From Deltaproteobacteria bacterium (GTDB lineage Bacteria > Myxococcota_A > Polyangia > Nannocystales > Nannocystaceae): a stretch of 64,000 nt of DNA. Below, in pieces: positions 56,918-64,000 of the stretch (position 1 is the stretch's first letter; each line of letters opens with the position of its first letter). Below the pieces are notes generated by a model. It was not told the origin of the DNA and ran no database searches. It was given only the letters and a program-made list of their open reading frames with translations. The stretch lies in NCBI GenBank assembly GCA_016709225.1, contig JADJEE010000001.1, positions 2,976,001 to 3,040,000 of the forward strand, read 5' to 3'. The translations under genes were made by a program, and so were the position numbers.

Positions 56918-57111
56918 GACCAGGCGATGCGCGGGGTTCGATCCTCGCGATGATGGTCGCAGCGCCGCCCCTCGTCCTCGCCGAGCAGGTGTCGCCGTGG
57001 TCCACGTACTTGACCGACACCTACCGCGCCGACCCCCGCGACGTGCTCTACCAGACCACGCCGCTGGATGGTGCGCACGCGCTGCAGCTCGTGCGCCTCG
57101 CCGAGCGGTGA
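56896..57111 (+). CDS. Possible small hypothetical protein
   Basis: 71 residues. It overlaps the 3' end of the propeller gene in another frame by 22 bases. The part from about residue 18 (ILAMMVAAPPLVLAEQVSPWSTYLTDTYRADPRDVLYQTTPLD) has codon positions like a real gene (G/C-rich third bases), and a hydrophobic stretch near 15-28 could be a weak signal. No family recognised. It could also be chance or a gene remnant. Confidence 0.35.
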   Translation: MRDGRSVGPGDARGSILAMMVAAPPLVLAEQVSPWSTYLTDTYRADPRDVLYQTTPLDGAHALQLVRLAER

Positions 57112-57134
57112 CGCTCGACACCCCCGCGCCCGCC

Positions 57135-58010
57135 TCAGCTGCAGAAGCCGATGCCTTCGCTGCCCGGCGGTGCTGGCTCGACGCGGACGCAGTCACCCAC
57201 GGCGCAGGGATGGGTGTCGTCGCAGATCGGCGCGCAACATGTACCGCTGCAGCAGTCCTGCAGTGCTCCGGCTGGGATGCAGAAGAGCCCGTCGGCGCAG
57301 CTGTCCTGCTGCTGACAGCCATCGCCGGCCTGCTGCGCGCCGCTCGGCAGGCAGCCGAAGCCCTGCGAGGTCGGCTGGCAGGTGTCGGTGCCGCAGTCGT
57401 CGGCGAAGGGATCGCAGGGGCGCTGACAGAACGCGACCACCGACTCGTCATCGATCACGCAGATGGTCTGTGCGGGGCACTCGGGGGCCGCGGGCGAGCC
57501 CTGACACTGCGGCACGCAGGTGCCGAGGTCGAGCTCGTGGTCGAACAGACCGCACCACGAGCCGTCACCGCACGGATCGCTGCCGGGGCTGCGCGTGCAC
57601 GGCTCGCCGTCGGCCAGCGGCATCTCGGCGACGGGCACGCAGACGCGGACCCAGAAGCCATCGGGCACGCACTTGAAGCCGGCCTCGCAGTCCTGCGCGA
57701 AGATGTCGCACTCGGGATCGGGTGGGCCAACGTCGAGCTTGACGCCGTCGTCGCTGCCGTCGTCGACGCAGCCGGCCGTGCCGGCCGACGCGCTGCTCCC
57801 GACCGAGGTGCCCATCGAGGTGGTGCCGTCGGCGGTACCGCCCACGCTCACCGACGTCGCCTCCTGGCCCGTGCCGCCCGAGCCCGCACCGCTGCTCGAG
57901 GCGCCGGTGCCATCGCCATCGCCATCGCCACCGCCACCCACCTGCGGGCCGCACGCGAGGCCCGAGCACATCAGCCCCGCGAACAGCCACCGAGGACGCA
58001 TCGACATCAT
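57135..58010 (-). CDS. Cys-rich secreted lipoprotein
   Basis: 291 residues from the ATG at 58010 (a second ATG follows immediately). RWLFAGLMCSGLACG gives a lipobox with Cys20. A Gly/Ser/Thr linker follows; the mature part has many paired Cys (ECDIFAQDCEAGFKCV, EPCTRSPGSDPCGDGSWCGLF, CQRPCDPFADDCGTDTCQP, CQQQDSCADGLFCIPAGALQDCCSGTCCAPICDD). These look like small disulphide-rich modules, similar in style to the lipoprotein near 33000. Function unknown. It diverges from the VWA gene, with 223 bases between starts. Confidence 0.8.
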   Translation of the reverse strand: MMSMRPRWLFAGLMCSGLACGPQVGGGGDGDGDGTGASSSGAGSGGTGQEATSVSVGGTADGTTSMGTSVGSSASAGTAGCVDDGSDDGVKLDVGPPDPECDIFAQDCEAGFKCVPDGFWVRVCVPVAEMPLADGEPCTRSPGSDPCGDGSWCGLFDHELDLGTCVPQCQGSPAAPECPAQTICVIDDESVVAFCQRPCDPFADDCGTDTCQPTSQGFGCLPSGAQQAGDGCQQQDSCADGLFCIPAGALQDCCSGTCCAPICDDTHPCAVGDCVRVEPAPPGSEGIGFCS

Positions 58011-58233
58011 GTGAAGTCGACGATCCCTCGCGACCGAATCAGCTCGCAAGGAGAAAAAAATCTGCGTCGCCGTGTAACGAAAACGCCCGACCGCCAGGCA
58101 CCACGCGCATCGGGGCGCCGCATGCCGCAGACACGCGGGCCCGCGTACCAACTCGGCATCGGACCCCCGCAGGAACCTCCTGCGGGCGCGCATCGGTCGT
58201 CGCGCGAACGCCTGACTCTGCTAGCGTGGAGCC

Positions 58234-59313
58234 ATGGACGAGTTCGATCGACGCTGCAACTTCGTGCGCTGGTGCGGTTGCATCGGGGCGGGGGCGTTGT
58301 TGCTCGCCTGCCCCACGCGGGAGCCGAGCGGCGGCGGCGAAGCCGATGCCACCGGCAGCTCTGGCATCGTCGTCACCGGCGCCGACGCGAGCGGGCCCAA
58401 GCTCGATCTGGGGGCCGATACCGGCGTCGACGGTGGCGTCGGCGAGGGCGGCACCGGCTGCGACAGCGAGCTGTTCGGCAGCGCGGCGGTGCCCCCCAAT
58501 GTACTCATCGTGCTCGATCGCTCCGGCAGCATGCAGGACGAGATCGGCGGCGGCACCAAGTGGGACATCGCGCGTCAGGCCATCGACGATCTCACCGCCG
58601 CCCATGCGACCGACGTGCGCTGGGGCCTGATGCTGTTCCCCGGCCTCGATCAGAGCTGCAACGACGGCGCCGAGTGTACCGCCGGCACGGTGTTCATCGA
58701 CCCTGCCGAAGACACTGCGGCGATGATCTCGAGCTTCCTCGATGCCGCCGATACCTGCATGTTCGGCACGCCGATCGCCGAGAACCTCGACGCGTTGGTC
58801 GACTATGCCGGGCTCGAGGACACCGAACACGACAACTACATCCTGCTCGTCACCGATGGCATGGCCACGTGCAACGACCCGGTACCATCGGTGACGACGC
58901 TGCGCATGGAAGACCCCGAGATCCAGACCTTCGTGGTCGGCTTCGGCTCCGACGTCGACCCCGACCAGCTCGACGCGATGGCGCAGGCCGGTGGCACCGC
59001 GCTGCCGGGCGATCCGAAGTACTACCAGGCCGACGATGCCAACGCCCTCGAGATGGCCTTCGCCGACATCGCAGGCAGCGTGCTCTCGTGCGTGTTCGTG
59101 CTCGACGAGGTCCCGCCCGATCCCGAGGAGCTCTACGCGTTCTTCGACATGATGCAGGTGCCGCGCGACCCCACCCACACCAACGGCTGGGACTACGATC
59201 CCACCACCAACACCGTGACGTTCTACGGCGCTGCGTGTGACAGCATCAAGAACGACGCGGTCGAGACCGTGAACCTCGTGTTCGGCTGTCCCGAGCTGCC
59301 GCCGGCGGGTTGA
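58234..59313 (+). CDS. Von Willebrand factor A domain lipoprotein
   Basis: 359 residues. LVRW-type N-terminus with lipobox ALLLAC (Cys26). After a short linker the VWA domain starts at about residue 85: VPPNVLIVLDRSGSMQDEIG gives a MIDAS with Asp95, Ser97 and Ser99, and NYILLVTDGMATC supplies the later Asp. Such domains bind metal and ligand proteins at the cell surface. The C-terminal part (about 285-359, CVFVLDEVPPDPEELYAFFDMMQVPRD) has a few Cys. Function unknown. Stop is four bases before a possible upstream antiporter start, but the antiporter likely begins at 59409. Confidence 0.87.
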   Translation: MDEFDRRCNFVRWCGCIGAGALLLACPTREPSGGGEADATGSSGIVVTGADASGPKLDLGADTGVDGGVGEGGTGCDSELFGSAAVPPNVLIVLDRSGSMQDEIGGGTKWDIARQAIDDLTAAHATDVRWGLMLFPGLDQSCNDGAECTAGTVFIDPAEDTAAMISSFLDAADTCMFGTPIAENLDALVDYAGLEDTEHDNYILLVTDGMATCNDPVPSVTTLRMEDPEIQTFVVGFGSDVDPDQLDAMAQAGGTALPGDPKYYQADDANALEMAFADIAGSVLSCVFVLDEVPPDPEELYAFFDMMQVPRDPTHTNGWDYDPTTNTVTFYGAACDSIKNDAVETVNLVFGCPELPPAG

Positions 59314-59408
59314 TCGCGCGCGCCCTCGGCGTGCACGCGCGCGCCGAGGAAAATGAGGTCGTCGGGGTGGCCATCGCGGGCCCATCGTGGCAGACAGGGG
59401 CCGCCACG

Positions 59409-61064
59409 ATGATCGAGCACGTCGAAGTCCAGGTCTTGCTGCTGTTGTTGGTGGCCACGGTGGTCGGCATGGGCGCGCGACGGCTGCGGCTGCCGTACAC
59501 GCTCGCGCTGGTGGTCGCGGGCGTGGGCCTGGGCCTGATGCGCCTGGGCGTGCTATCGGATGTCGAGCTCAACGCCGACCTGCTGCTGCTGCTGCTGCTG
59601 CCGGCGCTGCTGTTCGAGGCCGCGTTCCACATCGACTTCCGCGAGTTCCGCCGCAACTTCGTGCCGATCTTCGTGCTCGCCGTGCCGGGCGTGCTCGCGG
59701 CCGCGGCTGCGACCGCGGCGCTGCTCTACGTCGGCATCGGCATGACCGGCGTGATGGCGGGGTTCGGCTGGCGCGAGGCGCTGCTGATGTCGGCGGTGCT
59801 GGCCGCGACCGACCCGGTCTCGGTGCTGGCCTTGTTCAAGCAGTTCGGCGTGGCCAAGCGGCTGTACCTCGTGGTCGAGGGCGAGTCGCTGCTCAACGAC
59901 GGCGTGGCGGTGGTGCTGTTCGTGATCATCACCGGCGTGTACGGGCTCGAGAGCCACGGCGCCGCGCTCGGCCCCGACGATGGCCTGTTGCCGTTCGCAT
60001 TCGAGACATTCTTCCGTATGGGCTTGGGCGGCGCGCTGGTCGGCGTGAGCTTGGGCGGGGCGTTCTCGTTCATCACGCGCCAGATCGACGATCACCTCAT
60101 CGAGACCACGTTGACGACGCTGCTGGCCTACGGCTCGTTCCTGGTCGCCGAGATGCTGCACACCTCGGGCGTGCTCTCGACGGTGTTCGCCGGCATCGTC
60201 GCGGGCTCGTACGGTGCCCGCGTGGGCATGAGCGCGTCGAGCCGCAACGCGGTGGAGGACTTCTGGGAGTACGGCGCGTTCCTGGCCAACTCGTTCATCT
60301 TCCTGCTGGTCGGGCTCGAGCTCGAGCCGATGGGTCTGGTCACCGAGGGCGCGGCGATCCTGGTCGCGTTCATCGCGATCGTGATCGCGCGTGGGGTCGT
60401 GATCTACCTGAGCGTGCCGATCGCAAACCGCTTCGCGCAGCCGATGCCGCCGTCGTGGAAGGCGGTGCTGTCGTGGGGCGGCCTGCGGGGCTCGCTGTCG
60501 ATGGTGCTGATCCTGACGTTGCCGGTCGACTTCGCACCGCGCGGCGTGCTGGTCACGCTGGTGTTCGGCGTGGTCGGCGTGTCGCTGTTCGTGCAGGGGC
60601 TCACGATGGGCCCGCTGCTGCGCAAGCTCGGCCTGCTCGAGGGCAAGCACCGCCACGACGCCTACGAGCGCGCGCGCGCGACCAGCATCATGGCCCGCCG
60701 CGCGCTGCACGAGCTGGCCGCGCTCGAGCGCGAGGGTCTCGTGCAGGCGGCGGTCGCCGAGCGACTGCGGGCGTGGTACGGCGAGCGCGAGCAGCACGCC
60801 GAGCGCGAGGCCGCCGAGGCGCTCGGGGCCGCGCAGTTCGGCGAGCAGCTCGCCGAGGCGATCCGGCGCCTCGCCGAGGCCGAGCGCGCCGGCGTCCGCG
60901 AGGCCGAGCACAACGCGATCGTCGACATCGAGGTCGCCGAGCGGCTCGATCGCGAGCTGGTGCTGCGACTGGCGGCGCTCGATCGGCTCGAGGGCACCGC
61001 GCCCGAGCAGCTCGAGGACGCGCTGCGGGCGATCCTCACGCCCCGCGACGCCGACGCGTCGTGA
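59409..61064 (+). CDS. CPA1-family Na+/H+ antiporter
   Basis: 551 residues. About 12 helices to residue 430, with the CPA1 hallmarks ATDPVSVLALFKQFG and VVEGESLLNDGVAVVLF (the conserved Asp of the ND motif), FAGIVAGSYG and WGGLRGSLSMVLILTLP. It exchanges Na+ (or K+) for H+ across the inner membrane. A soluble, Ala/Glu/Arg-rich coiled-coil-like tail of about 120 residues (HELAALEREGLVQAAVAERLRAW) may regulate it. The ATG at 59409 starts directly at MIEHVEVQVLLLLLVATVV; an upstream start would overlap the VWA gene by four bases and add 33 atypical residues. Confidence 0.94.
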   Translation: MIEHVEVQVLLLLLVATVVGMGARRLRLPYTLALVVAGVGLGLMRLGVLSDVELNADLLLLLLLPALLFEAAFHIDFREFRRNFVPIFVLAVPGVLAAAAATAALLYVGIGMTGVMAGFGWREALLMSAVLAATDPVSVLALFKQFGVAKRLYLVVEGESLLNDGVAVVLFVIITGVYGLESHGAALGPDDGLLPFAFETFFRMGLGGALVGVSLGGAFSFITRQIDDHLIETTLTTLLAYGSFLVAEMLHTSGVLSTVFAGIVAGSYGARVGMSASSRNAVEDFWEYGAFLANSFIFLLVGLELEPMGLVTEGAAILVAFIAIVIARGVVIYLSVPIANRFAQPMPPSWKAVLSWGGLRGSLSMVLILTLPVDFAPRGVLVTLVFGVVGVSLFVQGLTMGPLLRKLGLLEGKHRHDAYERARATSIMARRALHELAALEREGLVQAAVAERLRAWYGEREQHAEREAAEALGAAQFGEQLAEAIRRLAEAERAGVREAEHNAIVDIEVAERLDRELVLRLAALDRLEGTAPEQLEDALRAILTPRDADAS

Positions 61065-61369
61065 CGCGCGTCGGCGTCGATCGTGACGACGACACCGACC
61101 ACGCGCTCGCGGGGTGCGTGCAACTCTCGCTCACGTCCCCGCAGCGCGTCGGTGCCCCGCGCGCGGCGAAATCGCCCGCATCGTCCCGCGGTGCACGGCC
61201 GCCGCCCCGCCGGGCGCAAGTCGACCAGCTTTCGTTCGTCGCCGAGTGAACCCCCGGCCCCGACCCGGTCGCTCCCGGCGCTCCGCATCCCGCTTCGAAC
61301 CCCTTGGGCGCAGACCATGGCGAACGGCGAGCCCGGGCGCGACGTGAGGCGGAGGCCGCAGTATGCTCG
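61065..61369. other. Intergenic region, no feature seen
   Basis: 305 bases between the antiporter and the sigma factor gene. No gene, hairpin or promoter that I can support. Confidence 0.6.
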
Positions 61370-62002
61370 GTGACGGCGGTGACGAGCAGCGACGCGAGCG
61401 ATCATGAAGTGACCGACCACGCGTTGTTGCAGCGGTGGCGGCATGGGGATGCGAAGGCAGGAGCCGACCTGTACGATCGCTACGCCGCCAGCCTGCATCG
61501 GTTCTTCCGCAGCAAGATCTCGGGGTCGGATGCCGACCTCATGCAGCAGACCTTCCTCGCCTGCCTCGAGCATGCGGATCGGATCACGACGCCGAGCGCC
61601 CGCGCCTACCTGTTCGCCGTCGCGCGCAACCTCGTCGGCTCGCACTACCGCGGACGCGCCGCGGTGCCGCTCATCACGTCGGTCGCGGCGCTCGATCCGT
61701 CGCTGTCCTCGGTGGTGCAAGCCAAGCAGACCTCACGGGCGCTGCTCGAAGCGCTGCGCCGGATCCCGCTCGACGATCAGATCCTCATCGAGTTGCACTA
61801 CTGGGAGCGGCTGACGACCACCGAGCTCAGCATCGCGCTGGGGCGGCCGCAAGGCACGATCAAGACACATCTGGTTCGCGCCCGCGAGCGCCTCGAGGCG
61901 GAGCTGGCTGCGGTGATGCGCGATCCCATCGCAGCTGCGTCGACCATCGATGGCCTCGCGGGTTGGGCCGCCGAGGTGCGGGCGCAGCTCGATGCAACCT
62001 GA
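61370..62002 (+). CDS. ECF-type RNA polymerase sigma factor
   Basis: 210 residues from a GTG at 61370 (61379 or later GTG codons are alternatives). Region 2 (DLYDRYAASLHRFFRSKISGSDADLMQQTFLACL, ARAYLFAVARNLVGSHYRGR) and region 4 (IPLDDQILIELHYWERLTTTELSIALGRPQGTIKTHLVRARERLEAEL) are intact. It is clearly a relative of the sigma factor at 36570-37238 and, like it, is followed on the same strand by a Ser/Thr kinase gene, 27 bases on. No anti-sigma gene is adjacent. Confidence 0.9.
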   Translation: MTAVTSSDASDHEVTDHALLQRWRHGDAKAGADLYDRYAASLHRFFRSKISGSDADLMQQTFLACLEHADRITTPSARAYLFAVARNLVGSHYRGRAAVPLITSVAALDPSLSSVVQAKQTSRALLEALRRIPLDDQILIELHYWERLTTTELSIALGRPQGTIKTHLVRARERLEAELAAVMRDPIAAASTIDGLAGWAAEVRAQLDAT

Positions 62003-62029
62003 GCGGCGACGGGCGTTACACTGCCGCCG

Positions 62030-64000
62030 GTGAGCAGCGGCACCGAGCGAGGGGTCGACGAGGCGCTCGGGCTGTCCGACACCACGCTCCGGCGGGCGCT
62101 CGAGGACGACGCCGCGGACGCGGTGACGGACGCGGAGGTGCGCCAGGCGTTGTTCGGGGTGAGCTCAGCGCCGATGCTCGTCGGTCGCTTCGTGACGCTG
62201 CAGGTGCTCGGCCGGGGGAGCTTCGGCACGGTGTACCTGGCGTACGATCCGCGACTGGATCGTCGGGTTGCGCTCAAGGTCCTCACGGTGCGCGGGCGCG
62301 AGGACAACATCGAGTTGCTGCGGGAGGCGCGGGCACTCGCGCAGCTCGAGCACCCGAACGTGGTCACGATCTTCGATGCCTTCGAGACGGCGCAGGGGCT
62401 GCCGGCGATCGCGATGGCGTACGTCGAGGGGGTCACCGCCCACCGCAGACTGCTCGAGCGTGATCCGCCTCCCCCGTTGCGCGAGATCGTCGACGTGTTC
62501 GCTCAAGCCGCGCTCGGCATGGCGGCTGCGCATCGCGCCGGTATCGTTCACCGCGACTTCAAGCCCGACAACCTGATGGTGGGCGCGGACGGCACGGTGC
62601 GCGTGACCGATTTCGGGCTGGCCGTGCCAGTGTCGGAGACGCTCGAGTCCGCCGAGGCGCTCCTCGTCGGCACGCCGATGTTCCTGCCGCCCGAGACGTT
62701 CTCGGGGAAGGCCCAAGGGCCGGCAGGCGATGTCTACGCCTTCGGCGTCGCGCTGTTCTGGGCGGTGCAGCGCCGCCGACCGTTCTCGGAGACGACCGCG
62801 GCCGCACTCGCGCTCGCCAAGCGGTGCGGACCGCTGTACCTGCCCGCGCATCACCCGAGCTGGTTGCGGGCGATGGTCGAGCGTGCCACCGATCCCGATC
62901 CCCAGCTGCGTCCGAGCTTCGACGCCATCTGCCGCGAGCTCACGCGTCGGCGATCGCGTCCGCGGCGGTGGGGTCTACTCGCGGGGCTCGGCATCGCTGC
63001 CGTCGCGATCGCGCTGCCGCGCGGGACCAGCGGGACCGATTGCGACGCCGCCGGAGCCGCGGTCGACGAGGTCTGGGCACCGGCCGATCGTCAGCGGCTG
63101 CGCGACGCACTCGCCGCGATCGAGGTCGAGGGAGCGCGCGAGGTGGCGGACCGCGTCGTCGGTGCAGTGGATCGGTACACCGAGCAATGGCGTCCCGCGC
63201 GGCGAGAGGCCTGCTGGGCGGTCGCGCAAGCCGACCCGCGCACGGTCGCAGAGCAAGGCCAGCGCGCGGCATGCTTGGACGAAGGCATGGTGGCACTGCA
63301 CGCGCTGCTCGCTGTCCTGCACGAGGCCGACCCCGCGATGATCCCCGTGGCCGACGACGCCCTCGCGGGCATGCTCGATGTGTCCACCTGCGCCGATCCG
63401 GACCGAACCCGGCACTTGTCGCCGTCGGAGGATCCCGACGTCGCTTCCGACGTCGCGCGTGCGCGACTGCAGCTGCTGCCGCTGCTGGCTCGGCTCCGGT
63501 TGACTCGCACCGCGGCGGACGAACGAGCCTTGCGCGCGCTGCTCGACGACCCGGTCGTTCCCCGCGCGCCCGCGTTGCGGGCCGAGCTCGAGCTACGCGT
63601 CGCGGACTACGCGAGGGTCACGCTGGATCTCGAGCAGCGCATCGAGTTTGCTCGACGGGGCGTCTTGTCGGCCGAGGAGCATCGTCTCGATGGATTGCTG
63701 CTGGAGAGCTTGTTGGTGCTCGGCGGCCTCGAGACGCTCGCCGGTCACTTGCCGCAGGCGCAGGACAGCCTGGCGCGGGCGCAGGCGTGGTCTCGACGGC
63801 TGCGGAGCGATCCGGCTGACCAAGCCGCGCTCGCACTGGCCCGCGGCCGGTTGCTGATGGTGAGCGGGCGGCCCGAGGCGGCGGCGGCCGTACTGGCCGA
63901 AGCCGCGGCGATCGGCGATACGCTCTCCTCGGTGCAGGTCGGCTTCAACGCCCGATTGCACTTGGCCACGGCGCACCGTGAGCTCGGGCGACCCCAGGAG
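62030..64000 (+). CDS. Transmembrane Ser/Thr protein kinase (3' end outside window)
   Basis: 657 codons from a GTG at 62030, open to the window edge. The kinase domain (about 52-310) has GRGSFG (61-66), Lys83, Asp176 in HRDFKPDN and DFG 194-196; the activation end reads FLPPETF rather than APE. A helix near 312-330 (WGLLAGLGIAAVAIALP) is followed by an extracytoplasmic helical-repeat region like that of the kinases at 17331 and 33755 (AVDRYTEQWRPARREACWAVAQ). Start chosen by spacing to the sigma gene, as no ATG lies before the glycine loop in a better place. Confidence 0.9.
   Translation, partial: MSSGTERGVDEALGLSDTTLRRALEDDAADAVTDAEVRQALFGVSSAPMLVGRFVTLQVLGRGSFGTVYLAYDPRLDRRVALKVLTVRGREDNIELLREARALAQLEHPNVVTIFDAFETAQGLPAIAMAYVEGVTAHRRLLERDPPPPLREIVDVFAQAALGMAAAHRAGIVHRDFKPDNLMVGADGTVRVTDFGLAVPVSETLESAEALLVGTPMFLPPETFSGKAQGPAGDVYAFGVALFWAVQRRRPFSETTAAALALAKRCGPLYLPAHHPSWLRAMVERATDPDPQLRPSFDAICRELTRRRSRPRRWGLLAGLGIAAVAIALPRGTSGTDCDAAGAAVDEVWAPADRQRLRDALAAIEVEGAREVADRVVGAVDRYTEQWRPARREACWAVAQADPRTVAEQGQRAACLDEGMVALHALLAVLHEADPAMIPVADDALAGMLDVSTCADPDRTRHLSPSEDPDVASDVARARLQLLPLLARLRLTRTAADERALRALLDDPVVPRAPALRAELELRVADYARVTLDLEQRIEFARRGVLSAEEHRLDGLLLESLLVLGGLETLAGHLPQAQDSLARAQAWSRRLRSDPADQAALALARGRLLMVSGRPEAAAAVLAEAAAIGDTLSSVQVGFNARLHLATAHRELGRPQE

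Noticed and set aside
56930..56949. T-loop-like GGTTCGATCC sequence suggesting a tRNA
   Set aside because: It only forms a simple 7-bp hairpin after the propeller gene; no acceptor stem, anticodon arm or D arm fits around it.

Overview
The window is very GC-rich DNA, coding on both strands and without mobile elements, CRISPR arrays or RNA genes that I can see. Many secreted lipoproteins have a lipobox followed by a long Gly/Ser/Thr-rich linker, two secreted proteins end in a MYXO-CTERM-like tail (Cys motif, hydrophobic helix, Arg cluster), and there are four Ser/Thr protein kinases. Together these point to a myxobacterium (Myxococcota), probably in or near the Nannocystaceae. The lineage is an inference from protein style, not from a marker-gene search.

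Layout. 1-3480 (minus): a partial copper monooxygenase-like lipoprotein, adk and secY. 3659-6964: a four-gene island (LamG lipoprotein; then on the plus strand a bacterial expansin, a SIMPL-domain protein and a membrane protein) that separates secY from the rest of the spc operon. 7050-16756 (minus): tuf, rpsJ, rplD, rplW, rplB, rpsS, rplV, rpsC, rplP, rpmC, rpsQ, rplN, rplX, rplE, rpsH, rplF, rplR, rpsE, rpmD, rplO. rplC (L3) and rpsN (S14) are missing from their usual places. 17331-20255 (plus): a kinase with a TPR-like tail. 20503-28611 (plus): a cbb3 oxidase operon, ccoS-ccoNO(fused)-ccoQ-ccoP-ccoG-ccoH-TauE/SafE-like-ccoI, with 4-base start/stop overlaps at nearly every junction. 28652-30650 (plus): a MarR regulator with a C-terminal Cys cluster and an operator-like palindrome inside its promoter, a protoglobin and a lipoprotein cytochrome c. 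30698-38188 (minus): rpsL-rpsG, then an ECF sigma factor, a kinase, a Cys-rich lipoprotein and an EF-G paralogue. 38457-49358: secreted or lipid-anchored proteins (Ig-like, methyltransferase-like, haem protein plus DUF1501, M23 peptidase, lectin-like, trypsin-like) and a zinc-ribbon protein. 49391-55115 (minus): a kinase and rpoC, which has its own promoter and no rpoB next to it. 55490-61064: a beta-propeller protein, a Cys-rich lipoprotein, a VWA lipoprotein and a CPA1 antiporter. 61370-64000: a second ECF sigma plus kinase cassette, cut by the window edge.

How it fits together. The core is the translation and transcription machinery, broken into smaller units than in textbook operons, with accessory and signalling genes between them. 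Four of the housekeeping units (tuf, rpsL, fusA, rpoC) have similar sigma70-like promoters (TTG-type -35, spacer 16-18, TATA-type -10). The cbb3 operon makes a microaerobic terminal oxidase with its copper delivery and assembly factors. The MarR/protoglobin/cytochrome c set just downstream may sense or handle O2 or NO, but this is inference from adjacency.
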